A stretch of 64,000 nucleotides of DNA from Marmoricola sp. URHB0036. Its GTDB lineage: Bacteria; Actinomycetota; Actinomycetes; Propionibacteriales; Nocardioidaceae. A program made the position numbers and the translations under genes. Every line of letters begins with the position of its first letter. The first letter of the stretch is position 1. This document shows, in pieces, positions 27,917 to 36,051 of the stretch. Below the pieces are notes generated by a model. It was not told the origin of the DNA, searched no databases, and worked only from the letters and a program-made list of their open reading frames with translations. Location of the stretch: positions 1-64,000 of the forward strand of contig NZ_AUEP01000004.1 in assembly GCF_000426045.1 (NCBI RefSeq). The letters are read 5' to 3'.

Positions 27917-29208
27917 CCGGGTCGTGGCAGCCCACGGCGTCGTTGGCGCGCTCGGTCGCGACTGCGACGACGGTGCTGTTCGTCGGGGTGGCGCTCGGTC
28001 GTCCCGAGCTGCTCGTCCTGGCCGCGCCGTTCGGGTTGGCTGCCGCGCTGGCCGTGGCGCACGCTCCTGCCTCCCGGGTGCAGGCTCGCCTCCGGCTGGC
28101 CAACCGGTGGCTCCACGAAGGGCAGAGCACCCGGCTCGAGGTCGCCTTCGAGTCCTCCGACGAGCTCGAGCAGGTGACCGCGGTCATCTCCGAGGCGCCG
28201 TACGTCGCCACCCAGCCCGCCTCGGGTGCTCGCTCGGCCACGGTGCGCGCGAACGAGGCGGCCCGGCTGGTCTTCGCCGTCAGCCCGCGTCGGTGGGGCC
28301 AGCACCCGACCGGCCCGGTCGTGGTGGCGGCGACGACGCCGTGGGACGGCTTCCGTTGGGGCCCGCACCGGATCCCCGAGCCCACCTTGATCGCGCTGCC
28401 CGAGAGCCTCGCCTTCCGGTCCGGCGAGACCCCGCACCCGGTCGGCGTGATCGGCCAGAACCGCTCCCGTCGCGGCGGTCACGGCTCGGAGTTCTTCGCG
28501 ATCAGGCCGTTCCAGCCAGGTGACCCGCTGCGCCGGGTCAACTGGCGTACGACGCTGCGCACCGGCGAGCTGCACTCCGTCGGCACCAACGCCCAGGAGG
28601 ACAGTGCCGTGCTGATCGTGGTCGACGCGGTGACCGACGTCGGTGCTAGCGGCGGTGTCGACGGACCGGCCAGCACCCTGGACGTGACGGTGCGCGCAGC
28701 AGGCGCGCTGGCGCGCCACCACGTCCGGATGGGCGACCGGGTGGGGCTGCGAGTCCTCGGACGCAGCGGCCAGGTGCTCGGACCGGGCACCGGGCTCCGG
28801 CACCTGCGTCGACTGCAGGAGCTCCTGGCCCAGGTGCAGCCCGGGTGGCCCGAGGCACTGAGCGCGCGCCGGCTGCGGCTGCGGATCGGCGCCCGGAGCG
28901 TCGTCGTGGTGCTCACCCCGCTGCTGACGCCGGACATCACCACCGCCATGGTGACGCTGGCCCGTCGCGGCCTGGACGTCGTCTGCATCGACACCCTCGC
29001 CGAAGGCACGCTGCCCGACACGGCCCGCGACCCCGGGTCGTCCGGAGCGCTGGCCTGGCGACTGCGGCTGCTCGAGCGGGAGATCCAGCTGACCGAGGTG
29101 TCCCGCCGCGGCATCCCGGTGGTCCCCTGGCGCGGCCCCGGGTCGCTGGACGAGGTGCTCCGACGGCTGGCGCAACGCTCACGGATGCCACGCGAGATGC
29201 CGCGATGA
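27901..29208 (+). CDS. DUF58 protein (MoxR partner, vWA-like)
   Basis: A 435-residue protein with two N-terminal hydrophobic segments (residues about 13-55), then a soluble region containing the DUF58 signature GHGSEFFAIRPFQPGDPLRRVNWRTTLRTGEL (blocks: GSEFFAIRPFQPGD, RRVNWRTT; about residues 198-225). The C-terminal part, VLIVVDAVTD, resembles the von Willebrand A fold although a full MIDAS is not evident. The protein is the standard partner of MoxR. The ATG at 27901 lies within the moxR 3' end; the stop overlaps the following ATG by 4 bp. Role: client-binding adaptor of a MoxR system, inferred from the family. Confidence 0.9.
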   Translation: MDPSMTGSWQPTASLARSVATATTVLFVGVALGRPELLVLAAPFGLAAALAVAHAPASRVQARLRLANRWLHEGQSTRLEVAFESSDELEQVTAVISEAPYVATQPASGARSATVRANEAARLVFAVSPRRWGQHPTGPVVVAATTPWDGFRWGPHRIPEPTLIALPESLAFRSGETPHPVGVIGQNRSRRGGHGSEFFAIRPFQPGDPLRRVNWRTTLRTGELHSVGTNAQEDSAVLIVVDAVTDVGASGGVDGPASTLDVTVRAAGALARHHVRMGDRVGLRVLGRSGQVLGPGTGLRHLRRLQELLAQVQPGWPEALSARRLRLRIGARSVVVVLTPLLTPDITTAMVTLARRGLDVVCIDTLAEGTLPDTARDPGSSGALAWRLRLLEREIQLTEVSRRGIPVVPWRGPGSLDEVLRRLAQRSRMPREMPR

Positions 29209-29732
29209 GCGGCTTCGTGGCCGAGCGCCGCCGGGTGTACCCCGGCCTCGACCAGGTCGTCCTCCGCTCGCTGGTCCTGATCGGGGCCATGGGCTCGATC
29301 GTCGCGGCGCAGGCGGCGGGCGCGAGGCCTGCCCTCTGGGGCCAGGTGTTGCTGACAGTGCTCGCTGTCGTGCTGGCCTTCCGTCCCGAGTCGTCGGCCG
29401 GCACGGTGCTGCTGGTCGGGCTGGCCTACGTGTGGTCGATGACCACCGAGCCGATGTCACCGCTGGTGCTCGTGGCCGCGGCGGGGATGGTGCTCGTGCA
29501 CGAGGCAGCCGTGATCGCTGCCCAGGGCCCGCCCGCCATGCCGGTCGACCCGGCGCAGGTGCTCCGCACCTGCCGCCGAGGGGCCTTCCTCTGGCTCGCA
29601 GCAGTGACGGTGTGGGGACTCGGGCTCCTGGCCGATGCGCTGCCCGACGGCCGGCTCGTCTACGCCATCGGCCTCACGCTGCTGCTGTGCCTGGCGGTCG
29701 GCGCCGTGGCACTGCTCCGTCCCCGGCGCTAA
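29205..29732 (+). CDS. Hypothetical multi-helix membrane protein, last gene of the MoxR-DUF58 operon
   Basis: A 175-residue membrane protein with about five hydrophobic helices (around residues 20-36, 45-62, 66-85, 118-138 and 148-170). No known domain is recognised. The ATG overlaps the DUF58 stop and ends the operon; its stop overlaps the stop of the converging alpha/beta hydrolase gene by 4 bp. Similar small membrane proteins usually accompany DUF58-DUF4129 clusters in actinobacteria, where the larger transglutaminase-like protein (not present here) is often encoded. Function unknown. Confidence 0.78.
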   Translation: MSGFVAERRRVYPGLDQVVLRSLVLIGAMGSIVAAQAAGARPALWGQVLLTVLAVVLAFRPESSAGTVLLVGLAYVWSMTTEPMSPLVLVAAAGMVLVHEAAVIAAQGPPAMPVDPAQVLRTCRRGAFLWLAAVTVWGLGLLADALPDGRLVYAIGLTLLLCLAVGAVALLRPRR

Positions 29733-30586
29733 CCGCTGGTGTGCTCGACGATCGCCGGCACGACGACGTCCCACAACGGCGGCGGCGGCACCTCGTGGCC
29801 CATTCCCTCCAGTGGCAGCAGCCGAGCGCCGGCGATCTCCGCTGCCAGTGCGCGCCCGTGAGCCAGCGGGAAGAACGGGTCGTCGGTGCCGTGCAGGACG
29901 AGCGTCGGGGCCACGATGTCGGCCATCGTGTGTGGCTGGTCGTCGCCACCGCCGACCACGAGCCAGTGGTTGGTGACGCTGGCCCGGACATCGTGGGAGC
30001 GGTCCACCACTGCACGTGAGATGGCCCGGACCCGCTCCTCGTCGAGGCCGAGCGAACCGGCGTACACCCGGTGGACGTCGACCATCTGGTCCACCACTGC
30101 CTCGGTGTCGTCCCAGTCGACCTCGTCGTCCTGCTCGAAGGTCGCGGTGATGCGCGGCTCGGGCGGTGGCAGCGGCGAAGGGTCGGAGCGGTCGAAGGCG
30201 GCGCTGGTGGCGATCAAGGTCAGGCTGAGCACCCGCTCGGGATGCTGTACGGCGATGTCCTGCGCGATGCCGCCACCCATGGAGACGCCGACCAGGTGGG
30301 CGCGCTCGACGTGGAGGGCATCGAGGATGCGCAGCGGGTCGGCGGACAGGTCGGCGCCGGTGTACGACGGCTCCCCGACCGGCGAGGTCGTGGACTGGCC
30401 GGTGTCCCGGTTGTCGAAGCGGATCACGAACCGTCCAGTCGAGGCGAGGCGCTCGCAGAACTCCGGTTCCCACCAGTCCATCGAGGAGGTGGCACCACCC
30501 ATCAGCAGGACGGCAGGGTCGCTCGATGCGCCGAACGTGTCGACGCACAGCTCCGCGTCACCGACCGGGACCATGCTGACGGGCAT
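29729..30586 (-). CDS. Alpha/beta hydrolase
   Basis: A 285-residue alpha/beta-hydrolase-fold enzyme. The oxyanion region is VLLMGGATSSMDWW (about residue 26). The nucleophile elbow GVSMGGG (Ser about 99), the acid in LVLHGTDDPFFP (about 232) and the His in EGMGHEVPPP (about 262) form a complete triad. FDNRDTGQS is a conserved segment of the epoxide hydrolase/haloperoxidase-like subgroup, seen also in aclacinomycin methylesterases. No signal peptide. The substrate is unknown; it is probably transcribed alone, 7 bp before the transglycosylase stop on the same strand. Confidence 0.9.
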   Translation of the reverse strand: MPVSMVPVGDAELCVDTFGASSDPAVLLMGGATSSMDWWEPEFCERLASTGRFVIRFDNRDTGQSTTSPVGEPSYTGADLSADPLRILDALHVERAHLVGVSMGGGIAQDIAVQHPERVLSLTLIATSAAFDRSDPSPLPPPEPRITATFEQDDEVDWDDTEAVVDQMVDVHRVYAGSLGLDEERVRAISRAVVDRSHDVRASVTNHWLVVGGGDDQPHTMADIVAPTLVLHGTDDPFFPLAHGRALAAEIAGARLLPLEGMGHEVPPPPLWDVVVPAIVEHTSG

Positions 30587-30593
30587 GGGTCAA

Positions 30594-31253
30594 TCAGTAC
30601 CAGCCGGCGCCCTGCTTGTAGGACCAGGCGGCACACGCCGAGCCGTAGCGGTCGCGGATGTAGCCCAGGCCCCAGCGGATCTGGGTCTCGGCGTTGTCCT
30701 CCCAGTTGGGGCCGGCCGAGGACATCTTCGAGCCGGGCAGGGCCTGTGGGATGCCGTAGGCCGAGGAGGACGGGTTCGCCGCGTGCACGTTCCAGCCGGA
30801 CTCCTGCGACCAGATGTTGTCCAGGCAGCCGAACTGCGACGAGGACATCCCGAACTGCGGCATCAGCGCGCGAGCGAGGTCGCGCGGGTCGGCGTTGCTC
30901 AGGTCCTCGGTCTTGGTGACGGCCCGGCCCGAGGCGTTGGACAGTGCCCGGGCCTTGACGGTGTCGGTCACCGGGCGGCGGTCCTCGGAGCGGGAGGCGC
31001 GCTGCTCACGGTCGGCGAGCTCGGCCTGGCTCAGGCTCTTGGCCGGGGTGGAGGTGCTCAACGCGGCGGCCGCGCCGTTGACCGGCAGCGGCTGGGAGAG
31101 GACCCCGGTCGAGACCGCGATGCCGGTGGCCGCAACGGCGATCCCGGACAGGATCGCCACGTTGCGCATACGGCGACGCAGGCGGGAACGGAGGGGTACT
31201 ACGGGCGCGCTTCGGTGCTTCGCGACGTGCTTCTCAGACAAGGTGTGGCCCAA
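30594..31253 (-). CDS. Lytic transglycosylase-like (SLT fold) exported protein
   Basis: A 219-residue protein with a basic N-terminus, one hydrophobic export segment (NVAILSGIAVAATGIAVSTGV, residues about 31-51), a linker rich in Ser, Ala and Thr, and a C-terminal SLT-like domain. Catalytic Glu lies in WSQESGWNVHAANPSSSAYGIPQA (blocks WSQESGW and SAYGIPQA; about residues 148-170), followed by IRWGLGYIRDRYGSACAAW typical of actinobacterial resuscitation or cell-wall transglycosylases. It would cleave peptidoglycan outside the membrane. The start used is a TTG at 31253 (MGHTLSEKHV), matching the usual positively charged leader; it is uncertain. A 166-bp leader separates it from phoH. Confidence 0.85.
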   Translation of the reverse strand: MGHTLSEKHVAKHRSAPVVPLRSRLRRRMRNVAILSGIAVAATGIAVSTGVLSQPLPVNGAAAALSTSTPAKSLSQAELADREQRASRSEDRRPVTDTVKARALSNASGRAVTKTEDLSNADPRDLARALMPQFGMSSSQFGCLDNIWSQESGWNVHAANPSSSAYGIPQALPGSKMSSAGPNWEDNAETQIRWGLGYIRDRYGSACAAWSYKQGAGWY

Positions 31254-31419
31254 CGGTTGACGGCATGGACGTCAGCAGCGCTCGACATGCACCTCGGGGG
31301 GCGGGGGAAAGTGCAGAGCGCGCGGGGAAGAACCAACACCATCCCCCATCAATGTGGCAGTTGCAAGTTGAACCACACAGACGGGGACGTGAGCCTCGCC
31401 ACGGGACAAAATCACAAGA

Positions 31420-32763
31420 TCACATGGTGACGTGCTCGAGCATCTCCGTCACCAGGGCTGCGATGGGCGACCGCTCCGAGCGGGTCAGCGTCACGTGGGC
31501 GAACAGCGGGTGCCCCTTGAGCCGGTCGACCACGGCGACGACGCCATCGTGCCGACCGACGCGCAGGTTGTCACGCTGGGCCACGTCGTGGGTGAGCACG
31601 ACCTTGGAGTTGGCACCCATCCGCGAGAGCACGGTGAGCAGCACGTTGCGCTCCAGCGACTGGGCCTCGTCGACGATCACGAACGCGTCGTGCAACGAGC
31701 GGCCGCGGATGTGCGTCAGCGGGAGCACCTCGAGCATGCCGCGGTCGAGCACCTCGTCGACCACGTCGGAAGTGGTGATCGCACCCAGGGTGTCGAAGAC
31801 CGCCTGACCCCAGGGCGACATCTTCTCCGACTCGCTGCCGGGCAGGTAGCCGAGCTCCTGCCCACCCACTGCGAACAGCGGACGGAAGACGACGACCTTC
31901 TTGTGCTGGCGGCGCTCGAGCACGGTCTCGAGTCCGGCGCACAGGGCCAGCGCGGACTTGCCGGTGCCTGCCCGCCCGCCGAGGGAGACGATCCCGACGT
32001 CGGGGTCCAGCAGCAGGTCGAGCGCGACGCGCTGCTCGGCGGACCGGCCGTGGATGCCGAAGGCCTCGCGGTCGCCGCGCACGAGGTGCACCCGCTTGTC
32101 GGCCTTGACGCGACCGAGTGCACTCCCCCGGTCCGACATCAGCACGAGACCGGTGTGGCAGGGCAGCTCGCGGGCGTCGTCGAGGTCGATCACCTGGTCG
32201 TCGTACAGCTCGTCGAGGTCGAGTCCGGCGACGTCGAGCTCCTTCATGCCCGTCCAGCCGGCGTCGGACTCGTGGATCTGCTCGCCGCGGTACTCCGCGG
32301 CGTCCAGCCCGACCGCCGAGGCCTTGATGCGCAGCGGCAGGTCCTTGGAGATCAAGATGACGTTGTTGCCCTCGTTGGCGAGGTTGCGCGCCACCGCCAG
32401 GATCCGGGTGTCGTTGTCACCGAGGCGGAACCCGGAGGGCAGTGAGTCGGGATCGGTGTGGTTCAGCTCGACCCGCACGGTGCCGCCCTCGGTGCCGACC
32501 GGGACCGGCTCGTCGAGACGACCGTTCTCCACCCTCAGCTCGTCGAGCATCCGCAGGGCCGACCGCGCGAAGTAGCCGAGCTCCGGGTGGTGCCGCTTGC
32601 CCTCGAGCTCGGTGATCACCACGACCGGGAGCACCACCTCGTGCTCGTCGAAGCGCCGTATCGCCCCGGGGTCGGCCAGCAGGACCGACGTGTCGAGGAC
32701 ATAGGTACGACGGGTGCTCGCGGTGGTCTTCGTCTGGGCGGACGCACGCTTCGCAGTTGGCAC
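31420..32763 (-). CDS. PIN-PhoH family protein (PhoH2/YlaK-like RNase-helicase)
   Basis: A 447-residue fusion. Residues about 20-150 form a PIN ribonuclease domain ([31 protein letters not shown]; acidic residues present). Residues about 220-440 form a PhoH P-loop ATPase with Walker [13 protein letters not shown] and Walker [14 protein letters not shown]. Mycobacterial PhoH2 is an RNA helicase with RNase activity; the same is expected here. GTG 32763 is preceded by AAGGGG. The leader carries a strong hairpin (32799-32827). No PhoAT-type antitoxin gene is visible immediately upstream: the 294 bp up to uppS have no convincing ORF on this strand. Confidence 0.93.
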   Translation of the reverse strand: MPTAKRASAQTKTTASTRRTYVLDTSVLLADPGAIRRFDEHEVVLPVVVITELEGKRHHPELGYFARSALRMLDELRVENGRLDEPVPVGTEGGTVRVELNHTDPDSLPSGFRLGDNDTRILAVARNLANEGNNVILISKDLPLRIKASAVGLDAAEYRGEQIHESDAGWTGMKELDVAGLDLDELYDDQVIDLDDARELPCHTGLVLMSDRGSALGRVKADKRVHLVRGDREAFGIHGRSAEQRVALDLLLDPDVGIVSLGGRAGTGKSALALCAGLETVLERRQHKKVVVFRPLFAVGGQELGYLPGSESEKMSPWGQAVFDTLGAITTSDVVDEVLDRGMLEVLPLTHIRGRSLHDAFVIVDEAQSLERNVLLTVLSRMGANSKVVLTHDVAQRDNLRVGRHDGVVAVVDRLKGHPLFAHVTLTRSERSPIAALVTEMLEHVTM

Positions 32764-33057
32764 TGGATCCCCTTGCGACCGGCACGCGCACTCTGCGCCC
32801 CGGTCCTCTAGTTCTGCTCGGACCGGGACAGGCGCCAGGCAGCTGAGTGCTGCTCCCTGGTGGTGCTGTGGCAAAGGACCACGTATCGCCCTCCTGATGC
32901 CTACGTGCCCCAGCACGTCGACACTCCGAAACGTACGTCCGACGATCGACCGTTCCCGGCAGACACGCCCGAATGCAGGGTGAAGGGGAGGTGACCAGGG
33001 TGCGGGCCGTGGTCTCGACTGACCGCTCGCTCCGCTCGCTGCTCGACCACCTTGTGG
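32764..33057. other. 294-bp spacer between uppS and phoH
   Basis: No gene with conserved protein features is seen on either strand. The section nearest phoH holds the hairpin at 32799-32827; the remainder contains GC-rich sequence and a CACGT-containing stretch (32881-32935) without clear repeat structure. It should contain the phoH promoter and the end of the uppS transcript. Confidence 0.5.
32799..32827 (-). promoter_or_regulatory. Hairpin in the phoH leader
   Basis: A perfect 8-bp inverted repeat, CCCGGTCC/GGACCGGG, separated by 13 bases, 35 bp upstream of the phoH GTG. It is not followed by a T-run, so it is not an intrinsic terminator in either direction. It may be an operator or a 5'-leader RNA hairpin that controls phoH expression. 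Confidence 0.45.
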
Positions 33058-33834
33058 CTAGGCCCCGAACCTGCGCTCCCTTTCTGCGTAGGCCCGCACG
33101 GCACGCAGGAAGTCGACGCGGCGGAAGTCGGGCCAGTAGGCCTCGCAGAAGTAGAACTCGCTCTGGGCGCTCTGCCAGAGCAGGAAGCCGCCGAGGCGTT
33201 GCTCGCCGCTGGTGCGGATCACCAGGTCGGGGTCGGGCTGGCCCTTGGTGTAGAGGTGCTCGGCGATGTGCTCGACGTCGAGCACCCCTGCCAGCTCCTC
33301 GAGGGTGGTGCCCTTGCCGGCGTGCTCGTGCAGGAGGGAACGTACGGCGTCGGCGATCTCGCGCCGTCCGCCGTACCCGACGGCGATGTTGACCAGCAGC
33401 CCGTCGACGTCGCGGGTGGACTCGGCGGCCGTCTTCAGGCGCTCCGCGACCGAGGCAGGCAGCAGGTCGAGCGCGCCCACGGGGTGCAGCCGCCAGCGTT
33501 GCTGCTCGGCCAGCGTCTCGACCGCGTCGCCGATGATCGCGAGCAGCGGCTCGAGCTCCTTCGCGGGACGGTTGAGGTTGTCGGTAGAGAGCAGCCACAG
33601 GGTGACCACCTCGACACCGATCTCCTCGCACCAGCCGAGCAGCGGTTCGATGTTCGCGGCCCCGGCCCGATGGCCCTGGGCGGTGTCCGCGCCGACGGCC
33701 TTGGCCCAGCGCCGGTTGCCGTCGAGCATCACGCCGACGTGCTTGGGAAGTCGTTCGGTGGGGAGCCGGCGGGCGAGTCGGGCCTCGTACGCCGGGTAGA
33801 GCACCCTGCGAAGGCCTCGCTTCCAGTCCACCAC
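33058..33834 (-). CDS. uppS: Short-chain Z-isoprenyl diphosphate synthase (UppS family, Rv1086-like)
   Basis: A 258-residue cis-prenyltransferase that condenses isopentenyl diphosphate with an allylic primer to make the prenyl carriers of cell-wall synthesis. The signature starts with VGVMLDGNRRWAK (catalytic Asp about residue 38) and GHRAGAANIEPLL; the C-terminal IPP-binding motif is DLVIRTSGEQRLGGFLLWQSA followed by SEFYFCEAYWPDF. The N-terminal VLYPAYEARLARRLP extension resembles the short-chain actinobacterial type (omega,E,Z-farnesyl diphosphate synthase) rather than the decaprenyl type, but this is only an inference. GTG start at 33834, in a promoter region shared with the divergent hemolysin III gene. 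Confidence 0.93.
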   Translation of the reverse strand: MVDWKRGLRRVLYPAYEARLARRLPTERLPKHVGVMLDGNRRWAKAVGADTAQGHRAGAANIEPLLGWCEEIGVEVVTLWLLSTDNLNRPAKELEPLLAIIGDAVETLAEQQRWRLHPVGALDLLPASVAERLKTAAESTRDVDGLLVNIAVGYGGRREIADAVRSLLHEHAGKGTTLEELAGVLDVEHIAEHLYTKGQPDPDLVIRTSGEQRLGGFLLWQSAQSEFYFCEAYWPDFRRVDFLRAVRAYAERERRFGA

Positions 33835-33956
33835 TCTCGCGACTGTACCCGCGCGCCTCGGCCAACGATCGGCGAGGCGCAGCCACGGGGGAGCGAAGCG
33901 ACCGACCGTAACTCCCGCCGCGATACCGCTTCGTGCCGCTGGGTAGTTTTGCTCCC

Positions 33957-34682
33957 GTGGCCCCTGACCAACCGATGCAGAAGCGCGTCTCCGAGAACGT
34001 GCACGACGCGGCCGAGCACGTCCGGGAACGAGTCCACGAGGTCTCGGAAGAGGTCAAGCCCAAGCTGCGCGGCTGGCTGCACGCCGCCACGGCCCCCTTG
34101 GCGCTCGCGGCCGGGATCGTGCTCATCGTGCTGTCGCCGACGATCACCACCCGCGTCGGGTCGGCGGTCTTCGCCGCGTCGGCGCTGCTCCTGTTCGCTG
34201 TCTCGGCGCTCTACAACGCCGGCCGCTGGTCGCCCCGGTCGAAGGCGGTGCTCCGTCGGCTCGACCACTCGAGCATCTTCGTGCTGATCGCGGGCTCCTA
34301 CACGCCGTTCACGCTGCTGCTCCTCGAGGGCAGACAGCAAGTCATCCTGCTCACGCTCGTGTGGACCGGGGCGGTGCTGGGCGTGGCGTTCCGGATCTTC
34401 TGGACCGACGCGCCGCGGTGGATCTACACCCCGATCTACCTCGCCCTCGGGTGGGTGGCGATCTTCTACGCCGGCGACCTGGCCTCGGGCGGCCCGGCCG
34501 TCACCACGCTGATCGCGGTCGGCGGCGGCCTCTACACGCTCGGTGGGCTGGTCTACGGGTTCAAGAAGCCCGACCCGTTCCCGACCTGGTTCGGCTTCCA
34601 CGAGGTGTTCCACCTGCTCACCATCGCCGCGTTCGTGTGCCACTACGTGGCGGCGTCCATCGCGACGTACCGACTGCGCTGA
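33957..34682 (+). CDS. Hemolysin III/PAQR-family membrane protein (TrhA-like)
   Basis: A 241-residue membrane protein with seven helices after an amphipathic, charged N-terminal segment of about 45 residues. The PAQR/hemolysin III zinc-site residues are present: LDHSSIFVLIAGSYTPF (His and Ser/Asp near residue 105) and FGFHEVFHLLTIAAFVCHY (HxxxH plus the third His near 215-230). Bacterial members (TrhA) regulate membrane-lipid homeostasis; the old haemolysin name is misleading. GTG 33957 was chosen because the upstream part of the frame is not conserved and lies in the promoter region. Divergent from uppS; the pairing of the two genes is common in actinobacteria. Confidence 0.88.
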   Translation: MAPDQPMQKRVSENVHDAAEHVRERVHEVSEEVKPKLRGWLHAATAPLALAAGIVLIVLSPTITTRVGSAVFAASALLLFAVSALYNAGRWSPRSKAVLRRLDHSSIFVLIAGSYTPFTLLLLEGRQQVILLTLVWTGAVLGVAFRIFWTDAPRWIYTPIYLALGWVAIFYAGDLASGGPAVTTLIAVGGGLYTLGGLVYGFKKPDPFPTWFGFHEVFHLLTIAAFVCHYVAASIATYRLR

Positions 34683-34697
34683 CCCCTCGCGAGAAAC

Positions 34698-34711
34698 TAG
34701 AACACGTTCTA
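34698..34711. promoter_or_regulatory. KstR-like operator
   Basis: TAGAACACGTTCTA, with perfect 6-bp arms, matches the published KstR consensus TnnAACnnGTTnnA at every fixed position. It ends 11 bp before the ATG of the first flavin monooxygenase, where binding would block transcription. KstR represses cholesterol catabolic genes in mycobacteria and rhodococci. A kstR gene is not in the window. Confidence 0.6.
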
Positions 34712-34722
34712 AGATCGCCGGC

Positions 34723-36051
34723 ATGACGCCACGTCCCACCAAGGTCTGCATCATCGGCGCCGGCTGCTCGGGCATCACCACGGCCAAGCGGCTCCAGGAC
34801 TACGGCGTCGCCTACGACCAGTTCGAGCTGTCCGACGACGTGGGCGGCAACTGGTACTTCCGCAACCCCAACGGCCGGTCGGCGGTCTACGAGTCGCTGC
34901 ACATCGACACCTCGAAGACCCGGCTCCAGCTCGAGGACTTCCCGGTGCCGGACGAGTGGCCGGACTTCCCCAGCCACCGCCTGATGCACGACTACTTCCG
35001 GGCGTACGTCGAGGAGTTCGGCCTGCGCGGCGGGATCGAGTTCGGCACCGCAGTCGAGCGCGCCGTACGTCGCGACGGCGGTTGGGACGTCACGCTGTCG
35101 ACCGGTGAGACCCGCTCCTACACCGACCTCGTCGTCGCCAACGGCCATCACTGGTCGCCGCGCCTGCCCGACTACCCCGGCACGTTCGACGGCGTACTGC
35201 TGCACAGCCACGACTACGTCTCGCCCTTCGAACCGGTGGAGATCCGCGGCAAGCGGGTGATCGTCGTCGGCATGGGCAACTCGGCGATGGACATAGCCAG
35301 CGAGCTGGCCTCGCCGTGGATGGCGCAGACCCTCTACGTCTCCGCCCGCAGGGGCGTGTGGGTGCTGCCGAAGTACCGCAACGGCCAGCCCGCCGACAAG
35401 GTGATGGCACCACCGGACATCCCCAAGGACGTGGCGCTCGCGGCCTCCCGGGAGCTGATCCGCAACCTGGTCGGCAAGATGAGTGACTACGGTCTCCCGG
35501 AGCCCGACCACGAGCCGCTCTCGGCCCACCCCTCGGTGTCGGCGGACTTCCTCACCAAGGCCGGGTCCGGAGACATCCACATGCTCCCGGCCATCGAGCG
35601 GCTCGACGGGTTGACAGTGCACCTGACCGACGGCTCGTCGGTCGAGGCCGACGTGATCATCTGCGCCACCGGCTACGACATGAAGTTCCCGTTCTTCGAC
35701 GACGCGGAGACCGACCTGCATCCCGACGACGACCACCGCTACCCGTTGTTCAAGCGGATGATCAAGCCCGGCGTCGACCACCTGTTCTTCATGGGCCTGG
35801 CCCAGTCGTCGCCGACGATCGTCAACCTGGCCGAGCAGCAGAGCAAGCTGCTGGCCCGGCTGCTCACCGGCAGCTACGAGCTGCCCAGCGTGGAGGAGCA
35901 GCAGCGGATCATGGTCGCCGACGAGCAGGCCCACCTCGAGCAGTACTACGCCGCGAAGCGGCACACCATCCAGATCGACTTCGCCCGCTACTGCCTCGAC
36001 CTCAGCGACGAGATCGCAGCCGGCGAGGAACGGGCGAAGGCCTCCGCCTAG
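34723..36051 (+). CDS. Flavin-containing monooxygenase (FMO/BVMO superfamily), paralogue 1
   Basis: A 442-residue FAD/NADPH monooxygenase. The FAD Rossmann motif is IIGAGCSGITTAKRL (about residue 10), the FMO fingerprint FDGVLLHSHDY (FxGxxxHxxxY) lies at about 155-165, the NADPH motif is VIVVGMGNSAMD (about 180), and the late CATGYD lies at about 320. Such enzymes oxygenate nitrogen or sulfur atoms or insert oxygen next to ketones. The ATG lies 11 bp after a KstR-like operator. It converges on the minus-strand APH/LLM/SDR operon (4-bp overlap of stops). It is clearly paralogous to the protein at 38971-40323 (shared GGNWxFxNPNG, SLHIDTSK, VANGHHW). Confidence 0.9.
   Translation: MTPRPTKVCIIGAGCSGITTAKRLQDYGVAYDQFELSDDVGGNWYFRNPNGRSAVYESLHIDTSKTRLQLEDFPVPDEWPDFPSHRLMHDYFRAYVEEFGLRGGIEFGTAVERAVRRDGGWDVTLSTGETRSYTDLVVANGHHWSPRLPDYPGTFDGVLLHSHDYVSPFEPVEIRGKRVIVVGMGNSAMDIASELASPWMAQTLYVSARRGVWVLPKYRNGQPADKVMAPPDIPKDVALAASRELIRNLVGKMSDYGLPEPDHEPLSAHPSVSADFLTKAGSGDIHMLPAIERLDGLTVHLTDGSSVEADVIICATGYDMKFPFFDDAETDLHPDDDHRYPLFKRMIKPGVDHLFFMGLAQSSPTIVNLAEQQSKLLARLLTGSYELPSVEEQQRIMVADEQAHLEQYYAAKRHTIQIDFARYCLDLSDEIAAGEERAKASA

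Noticed and set aside
31254-31419. Possible ydaO (cyclic di-AMP) riboswitch in the transglycosylase leader
   Set aside because: This class is known before actinobacterial cell-wall hydrolase genes, but the conserved blocks I would expect were not found on the minus strand. An Infernal search with the ydaO model would settle it.
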